Below, one piece after another: positions 1-10,716 of a stretch of DNA of 64,000 bases. The notes under the pieces were generated by a model, which had not been told where the DNA came from, did no database searches, and saw only the letters and a program-made list of their open reading frames with translations. The stretch covers positions 2,046,001 to 2,110,000 of the forward strand of contig CM065650.1 of NCBI GenBank assembly GCA_033220425.1, read 5' to 3'. Source of the DNA: Lepraria neglecta. Taxonomy: Eukaryota; Ascomycota; Lecanoromycetes; Lecanorales; Stereocaulaceae. Position 1 is the first letter of the stretch. The number at the start of each line of letters is the position of its first letter. The translations under genes were made by a program, and so were the position numbers.

Positions 1-2710
1 CTTCTTCAGCGCGAAGAGGATTAGATAACCTACTAGTAATTTAGATTCCCGAATAAATCCTTTCTTAAGGTTCTTATCGATATACCTACGAAGTATAGTA
101 AGTTCCTTTTCCGATAATATATAGATAGGTCCAAATATTAGCGCCTTACTAGGTTCGAGTTCGATCTTATAATCCTATAGTTAGTGCTTAGGCAACGCTT
201 TTGTACTCGTCTCTTCCTCGAATAGATATACCTATTATTTATATTCCCGAGGGATTATAGAAGGTTCGTCTTTTCCTTTAATAGCTCTCTCTTTAGTATC
301 CTACTAACCTCTACTAGTAACTAAGGAGTCGAGCCTTCTCTCTTAGAAGTTACTCTTATTATTTAAGAATAAAGTAATATATACTTCGACCGGTCTTCGG
401 TTCTTTCTCTTATCTATTATTATCTACTATCGACTAATAGGTCTAATACTAGTAATATCTCCAGATCATCCGAATTTAAGTACTTTTATCTTCTAGTTAA
501 TTTCTAGGTTATATTTATTTAACCAAGGCATTCCCAAAATAATATTATAAGTAGCTATCCTAACTATATCGAATATAATCTCCTTATAGTATTACTAAAT
601 TATTACTAGTAGGGAGCGTATCTCCTCCTCTACTTTTCCTATTAAGAATACTAACCCGTTAGCTAGGCGTAGCTCGTAAGATAATTTCTTCTTTCGGGTT
701 GGTAGGCCGCTTAAGTCCACTAAGTTCCTTAAGATAAAATTTCCTATAGCCCCGCTGTCTATCATCGCCACGGTCCGCTATCCGTCAATATTTACTAGTA
801 TAATAATATAAGTATAGTACTAGGCGGAACACAATTATTGTTTAGGGAATAATATATTAATCTCCTTATACTTCCCTGTAGCATAAGAGATTACTCTTTT
901 CCCTATAATAGTAGGAAGCCGTATACTTCCTTTATACCCTTATACGGAATATATTTATCGTATAAGTAGCTATACTATAGTACTTGGTTACAAGCTCCTC
1001 GTTTAAAGACTTTAAGTAAGTTATTTCTTTCCTTTTCCTACTTCTCCGTAAAGTATAGGAAGTAATAATACTTCCTCTTGCTTACAAGATACTACTAGTA
1101 TCTATCTTCCTTATACTTATACTACTATATTTCTCTATAGTAAGCTTTCTTAAGTAGAGGTATCGTATATTCCTTTACTAGACAGCCTCTTTCCTCTCTA
1201 TATACTAAATAATCGGGTAATACGCACTTAGTATATAGAATCTCGCTATATTACTAATATTCCCTATCGTATCGATAGTCTCGTATAGGTTCGTCCCATT
1301 TGGGTTTTACAGATAATTACTTATTTAGTATACCTTATACTTTACTTTCGATTTCGTCGAAGAGTTTATATTCATCTTTATCCGATTAAAGTTCATTAAT
1401 TTCTAGCAATTTTCCTTCTATTTAGGATATAGTAGATCTAGGTTCGGGTGTCGACGCTAGTCTCTCCGGGCTAGCTTTCTGCTATTCCTAATCCGTCTTG
1501 TACTATTAAGATCTATTACTATCCCTATAGTAGTACCTCTATACTTCTTTATTAAATTCTGACTCGAAGGTATTATCTTCCGAATCCTGACTGAATTCTT
1601 CTTTATTATAGGGTTACTATATTTCTTCAGAGTCTTCCTCGTTATCTAGAGGTCCTCCTTCTATTATATTAATCTATAGTTAGTATACTATATTCTTCGA
1701 CCTATAGTCTCTAGCTATATAGCCCAGTTTACTATAGCTATAGTAAGTAATTACTTTCTTTCCCCCGTGCTGCTTTTTCCCTTTAAAGTTTCCTTTCTTC
1801 TTTCCTATTTAAATAAAGTTAATCTCTATTAGTACTATTCTATAGTAAGTGTTACGTTCTCTATTATCTTATTAGTAATTTCTTATTTTTAAAAAGAATC
1901 CCTCGTATTAGGTTCCGCTAACTCCTCCGTTATATTATTTCTCTATAGATTATTTAAATAGCTTATTATTAATCTTAATCGTATTTTTAATAAGTCTATC
2001 TAGAGTATCGATTACTCCTCCGAATCTTATAAGCTTATCTTTAATATTATCTTTAAGGCCCCGACAATATATTATTATCAGCGTATTATTATCCCAGCCT
2101 ATTTTAGTCGCGTATATTTGAAATTAAGTTGAAAACTCTAACGCCGACTTCTTTTACTTTATATACTAAATAATATATATTACTATATTTACCTCGTTAG
2201 AAGGTCTAAATATACGGCAGATTTCGACTATAAACTTTGGTATACTCTCTATCTAAGATTTAATATCGCCGTCTTCGTTGTCGTCTTCTATATATTTCTT
2301 TAGGAAAGGTTCGACCTACTTCTAGGCCTGTCCTCGTAGGTATAATATAGCGAAGGTAGTATATCTAGTTACTAGGAGCAAGTCTCTCTGAAATAGAAGG
2401 TATAGTTATACTTATGTGAGCTATGGCTCAAGCTTATCCCTATCTCCGTAATACAGGTCTAGTACTATAACCTTGATCCTTTTTCCAGATCCTTCGTCTA
2501 TAGTATAGCGTCTCTAGCCAGTAACCGTTAAGGTACTTAGGGTAGGGTTTCTGCCTGAAGTTGTTAAAGAACTCATCCCTTAGGGTGTTCAAAGTGTTAC
2601 GACCTACGTCTAGTCGTTTACCTAATGGTGCGATAACCGATATAGGGGTTACGTGTATCTTATACTTCTGTAGGAGAGGAGTCACTCAGGTAGAATGGCA
2701 GTCTTCGTTG

Positions 2711-3008
2711 TGGTAGATAATCAATACGTTCTATATTAATAACTAGTAAAGTATAGTACAAGGAGTACCAGGAAGATTAACCAAGTTGAACACGCTGTTC
2801 CAAACAGTAGGCAAAGCCCCGTATATATAGACATAAGAAATCCTGCCAAGCATTCTTGATAGCATTGCTCGCACTGCGATCATTACGATCATCATTCCTG
2901 ATAGCATTGCTCGCACTGCGATCATTGCGATCATCGCTTCACCTGCCTGTCCTGTCCGAAGTCATGAGTCCTTCGCGACAGTCCTGTTAGAATCCCCTGG
3001 TTCTAACA
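2711..3008 (-). repeat. Putative 5' LTR of the Gypsy element
   Basis: The right end carries the palindromic arrangement typical of fungal Gypsy LTR starts: TGTTAGAA at 2985-2992 and its complement TTCTAACA at 3001-3008. Inside are a TATATATA stretch near 2822-2829 and two tandem 42-base units. The inner boundary near 2711 is a guess from a CA end before the leader. The partner LTR lies outside the window, so the call cannot be confirmed here. Confidence 0.45.
2851..2934. repeat. Tandem repeat, 2 x 42 bases, inside the putative LTR
   Basis: Units 2851-2892 and 2893-2934 differ at two positions. Each holds the internal near-palindrome GATCATTACGATCATC or GATCATTGCGATCATC. On the minus strand the unit is a multiple of three and happens to read as an open 14-residue repeat, which I do not regard as coding. 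Repeats of this sort are common in LTR U3 regions. Confidence 0.85.
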
Positions 3009-4361
3009 TGAAGCTGGGATATCGTCGCCAATAAGCTTTCCTATAAGCTTCAGCGTTGCTAGCTTAAAAGCTCTATCTATATACTTCTTATCCATAATGT
3101 CTATAGCTGCTAGGGCAGGTATTATTAGTAGTAGGACCTCCTCCTACTTCTTGCGATCCTTAGTCCTATAGGGAATCTAATGTCTCAGCCTTGTGTTGAT
3201 ATAGAAATTAGGAGGAGGGGTACTTGGTATAGCAGTATTAGTGTTAATACATTGAACCCAGGCACGAATATAAGGTCCATCGAGAGTATAATACTTACTA
3301 TCCTGCAGTAAACACTATCTACCGGCGCTATTTGGATAACTAGGCGAAGTATATTTATAGGCTGCTATCAACGCAAGCTTATACTAATCGACCAAAGTCT
3401 ATTATTGAGTCTTGAGTAGATCTACCCGTAGTATTTTAGCCTGGGACTACTATACCTTTATTTGCGACTATATTAGAGGTATAGACAGTAGTATAGATAC
3501 TGGAAGAATACTGTTATAAGTACGAGCAAAGAAGAATTTAATACCGACTTTAAAAGTTAGTATTATATTCTTCTTGGGACGACTTTCGTGTCTGAGCTAT
3601 ATTAGACTTAGGACCTTCTTCTGCCAAATAGAGTCCAGCTCGCTATCTTTCATATTTATAGTACTAGTAGATTTACCAGCTATATTACCTACCTTCAAAT
3701 CTGCCCTAATTATAACCGTATAGCAGCTCTTTCCCTCGCTATCTATATACTCCCGACCTATTGGATAAAGCCTGTTATACTAGGCTTCCTAATCTAGGCG
3801 TCCTGCGGCTCCTATAGTATATATAGTGGAGTCTCTAAATAGCTCAATCTTCTTGAAATGGACCTACTATTCTACCGAATAACTAACTACTTTGAATTCG
3901 TCCCATATAGCAGTGCGAGCTACAGCTGCTCGTCTTGATTCTTCCTTAGTATATACCTTCTAATAGCGCTCCTTCCCCCTAGGCGATAGCTCTAGAGAGC
4001 TAAGTTCTCCAGAGGTGTCCTGTGAGTCTATATTCAGGGTATAGTAGTATTTCTTATAAAAGCTCTGGTGCTCCAGCCTATAGGCTTCTTCCTGCGTAGC
4101 AGCTATAGCGTCTTCTTTATTATCCTGCTTAATCTGAGTGTCCTAGTATCTCTATTCAGCGGCGGCGACAGCGGTAGCGGATTTAGATAAGGGCGCCTTT
4201 TGTAATTTGGCTAGTGGGGGCTTCTTTGGTTTGGGCGCTTTGCTTGGATGCCTGGGGGCAGGCTTGGGGGCAGGCTTTTTGCGGGCTGCTGGGGGCTTCG
4301 GAGTCGCAGAGGGTGGTGCTGTAGACGGCAGTGTAGGGAGACCACGGCGGCGAGTCGTCAT
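3003..4361 (-). pseudogene. Decayed reading frame of unrecognised repeat family
   Basis: One minus-strand frame of about 450 codons can be followed from an ATG at 4361 to about 3003, interrupted by a number of stops of the C-to-T type. The N-terminus (4361-4150) is very rich in Pro, Lys and Ala, a disordered, basic segment. The remainder looks like a soluble protein with no motif I know. I see no reverse transcriptase, integrase, DDE or helicase signature. The frame ends exactly where the Gypsy LTR begins at 3008: the terminal TGT TAG is the first six bases of the LTR. Either the LTR insertion supplied the stop or the coincidence is fortuitous. TA-rich decay suggests a repeated sequence. It could be an accessory ORF of a transposon or a multicopy gene. 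Confidence 0.4.
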
Positions 4362-5728
4362 AGGGGGGGAGGGTAGTTTCTGGAGGCATAGTGGGGGTTG
4401 ACAGCGAGGTTGGACGTCGGCGGGGTGGCAGATAGGGCTGCAACCCTGGGGGCGACAGTAACACTACGCTAGAAGCCTCATAATTGCCTGTTTAGGAAGC
4501 TTTTTATATGTATATTTGGTGCGATAATCGATTTATATGCAAAAGCCGACTTTGTTCAGATTTTGGTGTGTGCGCGCGCCAATCGATAACTAAAAAACCA
4601 CGCTACAACAGGTTTTTCGGATCTACGATAAGACTTAATCTGCATGCAACACGAGTGACGACGCTGGCGAGAAGGATCCCCGTCAACCTTCCCCTGTTCC
4701 GAAGACCATACGCCCCAGCCCATTTGCTTGACGTCCTCCTTCGTAAAACATTTGACGCTTCCCACAAACGTTCCGCTCGAATACACATTCCTGCGACGTC
4801 TACACCAAAGGCAATGTTCATTCAAGCCGACTGTCATCGGACCATTGTGCGGCGGAAGGCACCAACCGCACCACCATTGAGCTATCGAACAATCCCGAGG
4901 AGATCTATGGCTGCGTGAAGTGCGAAGATAGGTAGTCTGCCAAGGAGATTACAGGTAACGCGTTGTCACTCAAAAATTCGTCCTGAAGCTGTGCCTCTAA
5001 ACAACTCGTGACATTGGCGTTTCTAAACCCAGCAGGCGCGTCAGTCGATGCCTCTATCCGGGATTGGTGAAGTTCAAGATACTCTCTGGTTAATAAAGAC
5101 CTCCCTTGCTGTAAAGGGTTTCCAGAGTCTTTCCGCTGGACTTGGCTGGCTGGCGCGTGATTAATAAGTGGGTTGTTCAGTTCAGATGCATTGAATGAAC
5201 ATGGTGCTGTGAGTATCTTACCTTGCTATCTTTAAGAACCTTAATGGTCTTGTACTCGGATGGTAGAGCAGTTTTTTATGTGTAACGGCTGAGAGAGGTC
5301 CCTGGTATGGAAGATTGTGCTGCTTCACAAAAAGCTGGGTAACAATCCTTACCTGGCTTTAAGCATTCAGGATGGAGGACCGGTGAGCATGGTCTGACAT
5401 CTTCCGGCAATTCTGTACTATTCACCGGTCTGAGCGCTAATATAGTGCATATAACTCAATGGGCGAGGAGGAGGAGTAGCGATTGCCGGTGGAAGTGGGG
5501 TTTACTCTATGCGTGAAGCTATGAGATTAATCATGGCGATATGCACAAGAAGTCAAGTTCGGAGATCTCATTGCAAGGTAAATGCTAAGGAATTCCCCGA
5601 GGGAATGCCTGTTGTAGTCATTGGAGCACCTTGGCAGCATCGCACGTGCTTGGTTTTGGTAATGGTTGAGTGGTCCCAACTTATTTATCGTGACCCAATG
5701 GGCAATCCCACACCGGCGAGTTAATCTC
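4362..5728. other. Intergenic, no supported gene
   Basis: Composition returns to near-normal GC after 4500. Open frames on both strands at 4508-4918 and 4556-4837 overlap each other, lack recognisable motifs and have no splice-site context, so I treat them as chance. I see no RNA gene or repeat. Confidence 0.5.
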
Positions 5729-6971
5729 CTAGTCGTCCAAGAAAAGCTGTGACAGCCAGACATATGGCTTCGTAAACCTGTAACCTTTGTCCTCGCGCAC
5801 TGTCCTGAACTCTTGGTCTTATGCATCAATACTGTTAGTGAACTTTCCAGGTCTAAGAAAACCATAAGGCTCACTCACTCTGATCTCTTGCAAGCGCTGT
5901 AACTTTCTGGACATACGCTAGAGAATGAAAATCTAGGTTCGCTCGTGCGTAGTTTTCCGCTGCTTCACCCGGAGCCTGTAAGAACGGTATCTGACCTCGA
6001 AGGACGCTTCTGTAATAGGTTATCAAGATCTCTGCAGAGTACTCCCATTACTTGAGGTAAGACCTCGACACAAACCCGACAGGGTAATAATTGTTCTAGA
6101 GCATTTAGTATCAGCTTGGAAGTCAAACGAAACCTAATTCTTACTGTGCTCGCAGCCTCGTCGATGTACCTCTGCGGCCATCGATATGCAAATTCAAAAG
6201 CAGATAAACGATCAAGAAGGCCTCGTACCAACCCTCAATTACCTTCTTGCTAAATATTAGAGCTTTAAGATTTTTAAGGACCGACTTCCGATGCCTATCG
6301 ACGATCTGACATCGCATGATGTCGATTTGATAGTTGATTTAAGGCGGCGTGGGTCGTCACTGATTCCATCTTGAACTTTCATTGCTGATTATGGGAAGCT
6401 GATCAGCGAAAGGCGAGTCTAGTGGAGTGACGATCCTATTCACAAGACATCGGACCTCGAGAACCTCTCGAATCGTAGGATTGTCATGTAGCTCGGCGTA
6501 GCTTTTCGCTTCTGCAAGAGTGAGCTTCAAAATTGGATTGGAGGTCGAATCTGAGATCCAGTCCTGGAGAGCCGGCTGACAGTCATTCAGGAAGATCTCG
6601 GTGGCCCTAAACGCCTTTTCGATGTCACACTTGGTCCACGATTAGCGAAGCCGTTTGTGAATGATTGTCTTGGCAGCTCACTATGGCATATGGAGGCATC
6701 TCAATGATAGTGACCGTGTCTCCAGTCCGCAACTCTCGATTGAATTCATCTCCTAAAGCCGGAATAAATTTGCGGCACTCGTATGTAACGGCCGGAGACT
6801 GATTCCCTGGCAGATATTCGCAATAGAAAGGCGCAGCTTTAGATGTTGGGCCGTCTGCTGACCAGTTGAATGTGGGGTAAGTAGCTCGCACTTGGCCCAA
6901 TCCTGAACATCCCAATCATGATGAGCTCGTAATTTCTGTGTTGGAAGAGCTGTTGCAATGGCAGAAAGCAC
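5729..6971 (-). pseudogene. Decayed gene resembling the C-terminal part of fungal Zn2Cys6-type regulators
   Basis: Minus-strand pieces in order resemble the helical C-terminal region of a large family of fungal binuclear-cluster regulators. They include KCDIEKAFRATEIFLNDCQ (about 6630), ILKLTLAEAKSYAELHDNPT (about 6540), a WYEAFLIVYLLLN helix (about 6215), a LITYYRSVLRGQIPFL block (about 6020) and a C-terminus YVWLSQLFLDD ending at TAG 5731-5729. The last intron looks genuine: donor GTGAGT at 5878, acceptor AAG ending at 5812, 67 bases, and it joins the frames. Between about 6195 and 6035 the frame changes at least twice with no splice sites I can find, and no Zn2Cys6 cluster is visible upstream. 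Likely a 5'-truncated, decayed gene. The alternative is a real gene with introns I have misread. The family assignment is from memory of the motif pattern. Confidence 0.45.
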
Positions 6972-7015
6972 TCAGTTGACTGACTAGCTAAGAGATAGGA
7001 ATCTATAGAGTACTA

Positions 7016-7115
7016 ATAGATATTTCCGTCTATTTGCTAGCAAAATCTGCCTGTAGACAACGGGGATAGACAACGGAATCGCATAAAGAGCAATCGGGCA
7101 ACCAGATTGCAACAC
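7016..7115. repeat. Short dispersed repeat, copy 1
   Basis: Two segments recur elsewhere in the window. CCGTCTATTTGCTAGC with its following bases (about 7026-7052) recurs at 48739-48764. GGAATCGCATAAAGAGCAAT with its following bases (7075-7114) recurs at 50146-50188. Just downstream ATTGCAACACCATA is repeated twice in tandem (about 7109-7136). It may be a degenerate MITE or SINE fragment. No reading frame. Confidence 0.45.
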
Positions 7116-7264
7116 CATAATTGCAACACCATAATTGCCATATCTACTCATTGTCCGGAGCTACGAGAGGTGGGTTTAGTGATGGACTTCAATTATCCTG
7201 CAAACAATTACAAGATAATTCTATGATCATTTTCATGAAGATCTCAATACTCATTACGCACTAG

Positions 7265-7643
7265 GACCTTGCACTTCTTCGGAAAATGAAACATCTAAAG
7301 ACCCTCAACATTCGGAACCTGCCTGACCAAGAGCCCGCATTAACACCTTCATATGAAAGTTCGACTCATGAAAACCTAGTAACGACTGTCGCAAAAACCG
7401 TCTACGTCGCGATTCTTGCATTGGGGTCACTTACCTTCAAAGACATCTGGATGGGAAGGTCATCCGATGAAGACACGAAGCTTGAACAATACCTTTGTCC
7501 TCGCATCTACCACATAGAAAAGCCTACCAATGTCAGAGGAAAGCAGCCAGCTCATGCTCACTCAGATCGCCCAGGGCACTCCTAGGGATGCGTAGGAGTA
7601 CTCGTCACACTTACGAGTTCTCGAGCCTTATCGGATGAATTGA
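7265..7643 (+). pseudogene. Orphan last exon of an F-box/LRR-like gene
   Basis: Closely resembles the last exon of the complete gene at 8442-10442. The order HLKTLNIRNLP, a GSL..DIW.G core, LEQYLCPRIYH and MLTQIA is kept, and so is the tail ending in EPYRMN before TGA 7641-7643. Homology begins directly after an AG at 7263-7264 that matches the intron acceptor of the intact gene, so only the terminal exon is present. The copy has a frame change near 7545 (between the IYH block and the MLTQIA block) and an in-frame TAG at 7593-7595. No counterpart of the first three exons is visible upstream, where an unrelated minus-strand relic lies. It is a truncated tandem duplicate of the neighbour. Confidence 0.75.
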
Positions 7644-8441
7644 CTACACATGGGCACTGTTCCATGAGTGAGCCTTTACTCGCCATTGGCGAGTCATATT
7701 TTCAGCTCGCATACATGAGATTTTTCTCGTCATCCGGAGGGGCCTCTACCCCATTGCAACCGTGCTTGCTTAGACTGGGCCCCGAAGGAATTACAATGGT
7801 AGCTACCACAGCAGTCTTCGCGATCTCATTTCCACCAGAACGAAAGTGTTACTAGCCAAAAAGGCTATTCAACATGCGTGGAAAATCTTGTATTCAATCC
7901 TTTAGGACACCATGCTGCTGCCCACAAAGTTTGCTCCACGCTCCAGAAATTTCCAGCATCATCCCAAACGCCCCACTTCCCTATCATTGCCTGCCGTTTG
8001 ATGGTACAAATTGTGAACCTCCATGCAACTCCTATGGAACATGGATCTTTGACCATACCTAAATCGCTGAAGACATTGTTTACAGTACCAAAAAATGATG
8101 AAAAACATTGGTCTCGTGCCCCTGAAATAAATAACAGCTTATGACAAGTGCCCAGCAATGAAAGTAACAGTAGTCGTCGAGGAGCAGAAAAGGACCATTT
8201 GATGACACAATTGAGCTAAGAATCTGCCATTTCTTTAAAAAGGTTGACACTCATTGCTCACTTCACCGGGTTTGTTGACGGACTAAATAAGCGCCAGCGC
8301 GGCTCTTTCCTTTCACAAAATCTCTTTCCTGTAGGCAACCACCCTCAACTTTACACATTACTTTGTCCACAGCTCACAGTCACGAATCAAACACACCGCC
8401 GTCTCCATCATCTGTCGTCCTCTCACTGCTCATAGTTCAGC
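7644..8441. other. Intergenic, promoter of the F-box gene
   Basis: No convincing gene. Overlapping open frames on both strands at 7865-8158 have no motifs. The stretch 8250-8441 is pyrimidine-rich on the plus strand just before the ATG, as is common for fungal core promoters. Confidence 0.4.
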
Positions 8442-10442
8442 ATGGCATCCGCCATGGGACTCAAACCAGCTGCTCCTTCCCAAGTCTCGAGACTCGTCAC
8501 ACTTCCTGCTGAGATCTTGGGCAACATCGCTGCACAGGTGCGCTCTCTCAGGTCTCCTACCGCCAAATTCGTACTGACAACTGCTTTAGCTTGGGCGTCA
8601 TTCGTATCTTAGCAACCTCAGTCGAACCTGCAAGGAGCTCAAGTGTGTCCTACAGCCCAAGCTTTTTGAAGAATTTGCTCTCATCCTTGACCGAAAGTGG
8701 TCGAGCGTACTGTTCCTGGAATGCCTTCTGCTCTACGGAGCTGAAAACTTTCGGTCCACTAAAGCCGTGTCAATTTCCATGCCACCCGACGATTCCGCAT
8801 TAGCTCACGACGAGTCCGTGCATGAGGCGAACGGGCTTGACGACTGGGTTATAGCAGAGGACGGCCTTTCACGAGACAATTGGGGTCAGGTTCCGTCTCA
8901 AGGGCCACTTCTGAATGCTCTGTTGAGACTGGTTATTGGCAGAATTCCCGCGAATAGCTTGCGATCATTCCAGTGAGTCTGTCACCAACCATTTTATGTC
9001 TCAAATCCATCGCTTATGAGATTCCTTTGCAGTTGGCAACATCCGACCCAACTCTCTATTCTGACTCTGAAGTGCATAGCTGAAAGTCATGCTGAAAGCT
9101 TGACTGATCTCAGAATCCACAACTCTGCCTCCGAGCTCTTGTACGACGCCATGCATTTCACAAAGCTTACCACACTACAAGTCAGTGATATGGAAAGCCC
9201 AGCCGTGACACTTTGGGTCGCAGATCTTTTAGCCAAGAACCGGAGCTCGTTGGTGAACCTAAGGCTGGGATGCGAAAGGACATTGGTCTGTGGGCTTTCT
9301 GAAGGGGACCTCGACGACATAGCAGACGATATGCTAGACTTTGCAAATGACATAGATGTCCATACGAGGGATGAAGCCCACAAAGATGCCAAAAGCCTGG
9401 GCATGGTTTACCCAAACTCTGACACACTCTTTCCGATGCTTGGCATCGAATCTCTCCATCTAATTGGCGTCTACTTCACCGTCGATGTGATACCGCTGAG
9501 AGCTAGGCAAGCACCCCTCTTCGATATCACTAAGATCAAGTCACTATCCTTCGAATCCTGTCTCTATTGGGAAACAAGCCTCTCCCTACCTTCGCCTTGC
9601 GCATTCCTCAATTTGAACTTCACTTCAAACTTGCAGGCCTTCCACTTGAGGCAAGAAGGTTGCAATAGCGACTTCACAGCTTCACTGAATGATTTCTTTC
9701 GCGCTTTTCAGGGCTTAGTCCACGTTGCTGTACTCCTCGAAGGTCCAGCATCGTTTCTGAGCTCATCGTGCTTGGCCAAGAACCATGGTGCCACTCTTAG
9801 AACGCTAGTCTGGGACCAAAGGACAGGACCTCGCACTAGTCTATCATCGTCCACCAACACGGGTACAGCCAAGGAGACCATGTCGAACGTCAATGAAATC
9901 TGCAGAGCGTGTCCTCAGCTTGAAGAACTTGGACTGGTACTGGATGTAGCTGCCAACGGAAACTGCCATAAGGTAGGTAACAGTTTTCCCCTTCCTTTCT
10001 CAGACGCTCATTACTTCATCAGGTTTGGAATCTTTGCAGGTTAAAGAATCTCACGACCATGAACATAAGGAATTTACCAACTCGAGATAAATTTCCCCTA
10101 AGGACCGCTGATCCACCACTTCTTGAATACCTTGCGATGAGAGTCGCAAAGAAGCTTGTTGGTATCAAACGCCTTTCACGCGCCAAAAAGGGTACGCGGT
10201 CCAACCTGAAGACTATTGGAATCGGATCCTTGAGATACGACGATGTCTGGCGTGGAGCGGCATCCGAACATGTCGTAGGCCTGAATCACTACCTCTGCCC
10301 TCAAATCTATCATGTCGATATCCCCATCAATATCAAAGGCGAACCCCAGCTTATGCTCACCCAAATTGCTCGAGGAAGCGCAGAGGCCGCAGAAGAATAC
10401 ACCTCGGACCTGCGGATTTTCGAGCCTTACTGGATGTTATGA
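8442..10442 (+). CDS. F-box protein with leucine-rich-like body (four exons)
   Basis: Predicted exons 8442-8537, 8590-8972, 9033-9972 and 10023-10442 give 612 residues in one frame. Introns of 52, 60 and 50 bases begin GTGCGC, GTGAGT and GTAGGT and end TTTAG, TTGCAG and ATCAG. The N-terminus has an F-box-like helix, LVTLPAEILGNIAAQ, continuing after intron 1 into YLSNLSRTCKELKCVLQPKL, the usual F-box pattern. Such a protein would recruit a target to an SCF ubiquitin ligase through Skp1; the target is unknown. The body holds irregular leucine-rich segments (LTTLQVSDME, LVNLRLG, IESLHLIG, IKSLSFE, LEELGLVLD). The start is the first ATG with a plausible Kozak context. A truncated copy of its last exon lies 0.8 kb upstream. 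Substrate and pathway cannot be read from sequence. Confidence 0.8.
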
Positions 10443-10716
10443 ACATATCATGAATGCCTCTTGAAGACATTTCGGGCAGTCCAACCCAATATACACATCA
10501 TTTGCAACATTTCTGCCCTAGAATATCTCCGACATCTTGACCGGCTTCTTCGCAGTCATAGCAACTTTTGATGGGATCAAAAGCGTAATTTTCCAGACAG
10601 CTTTGCAGAACGCGCTGAGCTCTTCGCCATCTATTTACGAGCAGAAGGGCATCACTAGTAACGTTCAACGGCTTCACAACGCTTGTGCAGACAGAAACCT
10701 TTCAATGTCTAATATT

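Larger units (their letters stand above)
1..3008 (-). mobile_element. Decayed Ty3/Gypsy LTR retrotransposon, cut by the window edge
   Basis: Read on the minus strand, this stretch shows remnants in the order expected for the 5' half of a Ty3/Gypsy element. There is a putative 5' LTR at about 2711-3008, then a leader and gag region. A CCHC zinc-knuckle remnant lies near 1690-1740 and an aspartic protease core of the type IDSGAIGNFI near 735-775. The rest of pol runs off the left edge. No long reading frame survives below about 2440 and base composition is very TA-rich, as RIP would produce. It is broken at many places, certainly tens. The region 2440-3008 is much less TA-rich than 1-2440. Age cannot be read because the second LTR is outside the window. 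It looks old and inactive. Confidence 0.8.

Noticed and set aside
2743-2934. Minus-strand frame with a repeated 14-residue unit
   Set aside because: Arises from the 42-base tandem repeat in the putative LTR; no independent evidence for coding.
2851-2934. Possible CRISPR-like array
   Set aside because: Only two adjoining units with no spacers; a simple tandem repeat in a fungal LTR.
4508-4918. 136-codon plus-strand open frame
   Set aside because: No motif, overlaps other frames on the minus strand, and sits beside decayed repeat DNA; composition looks like chance.
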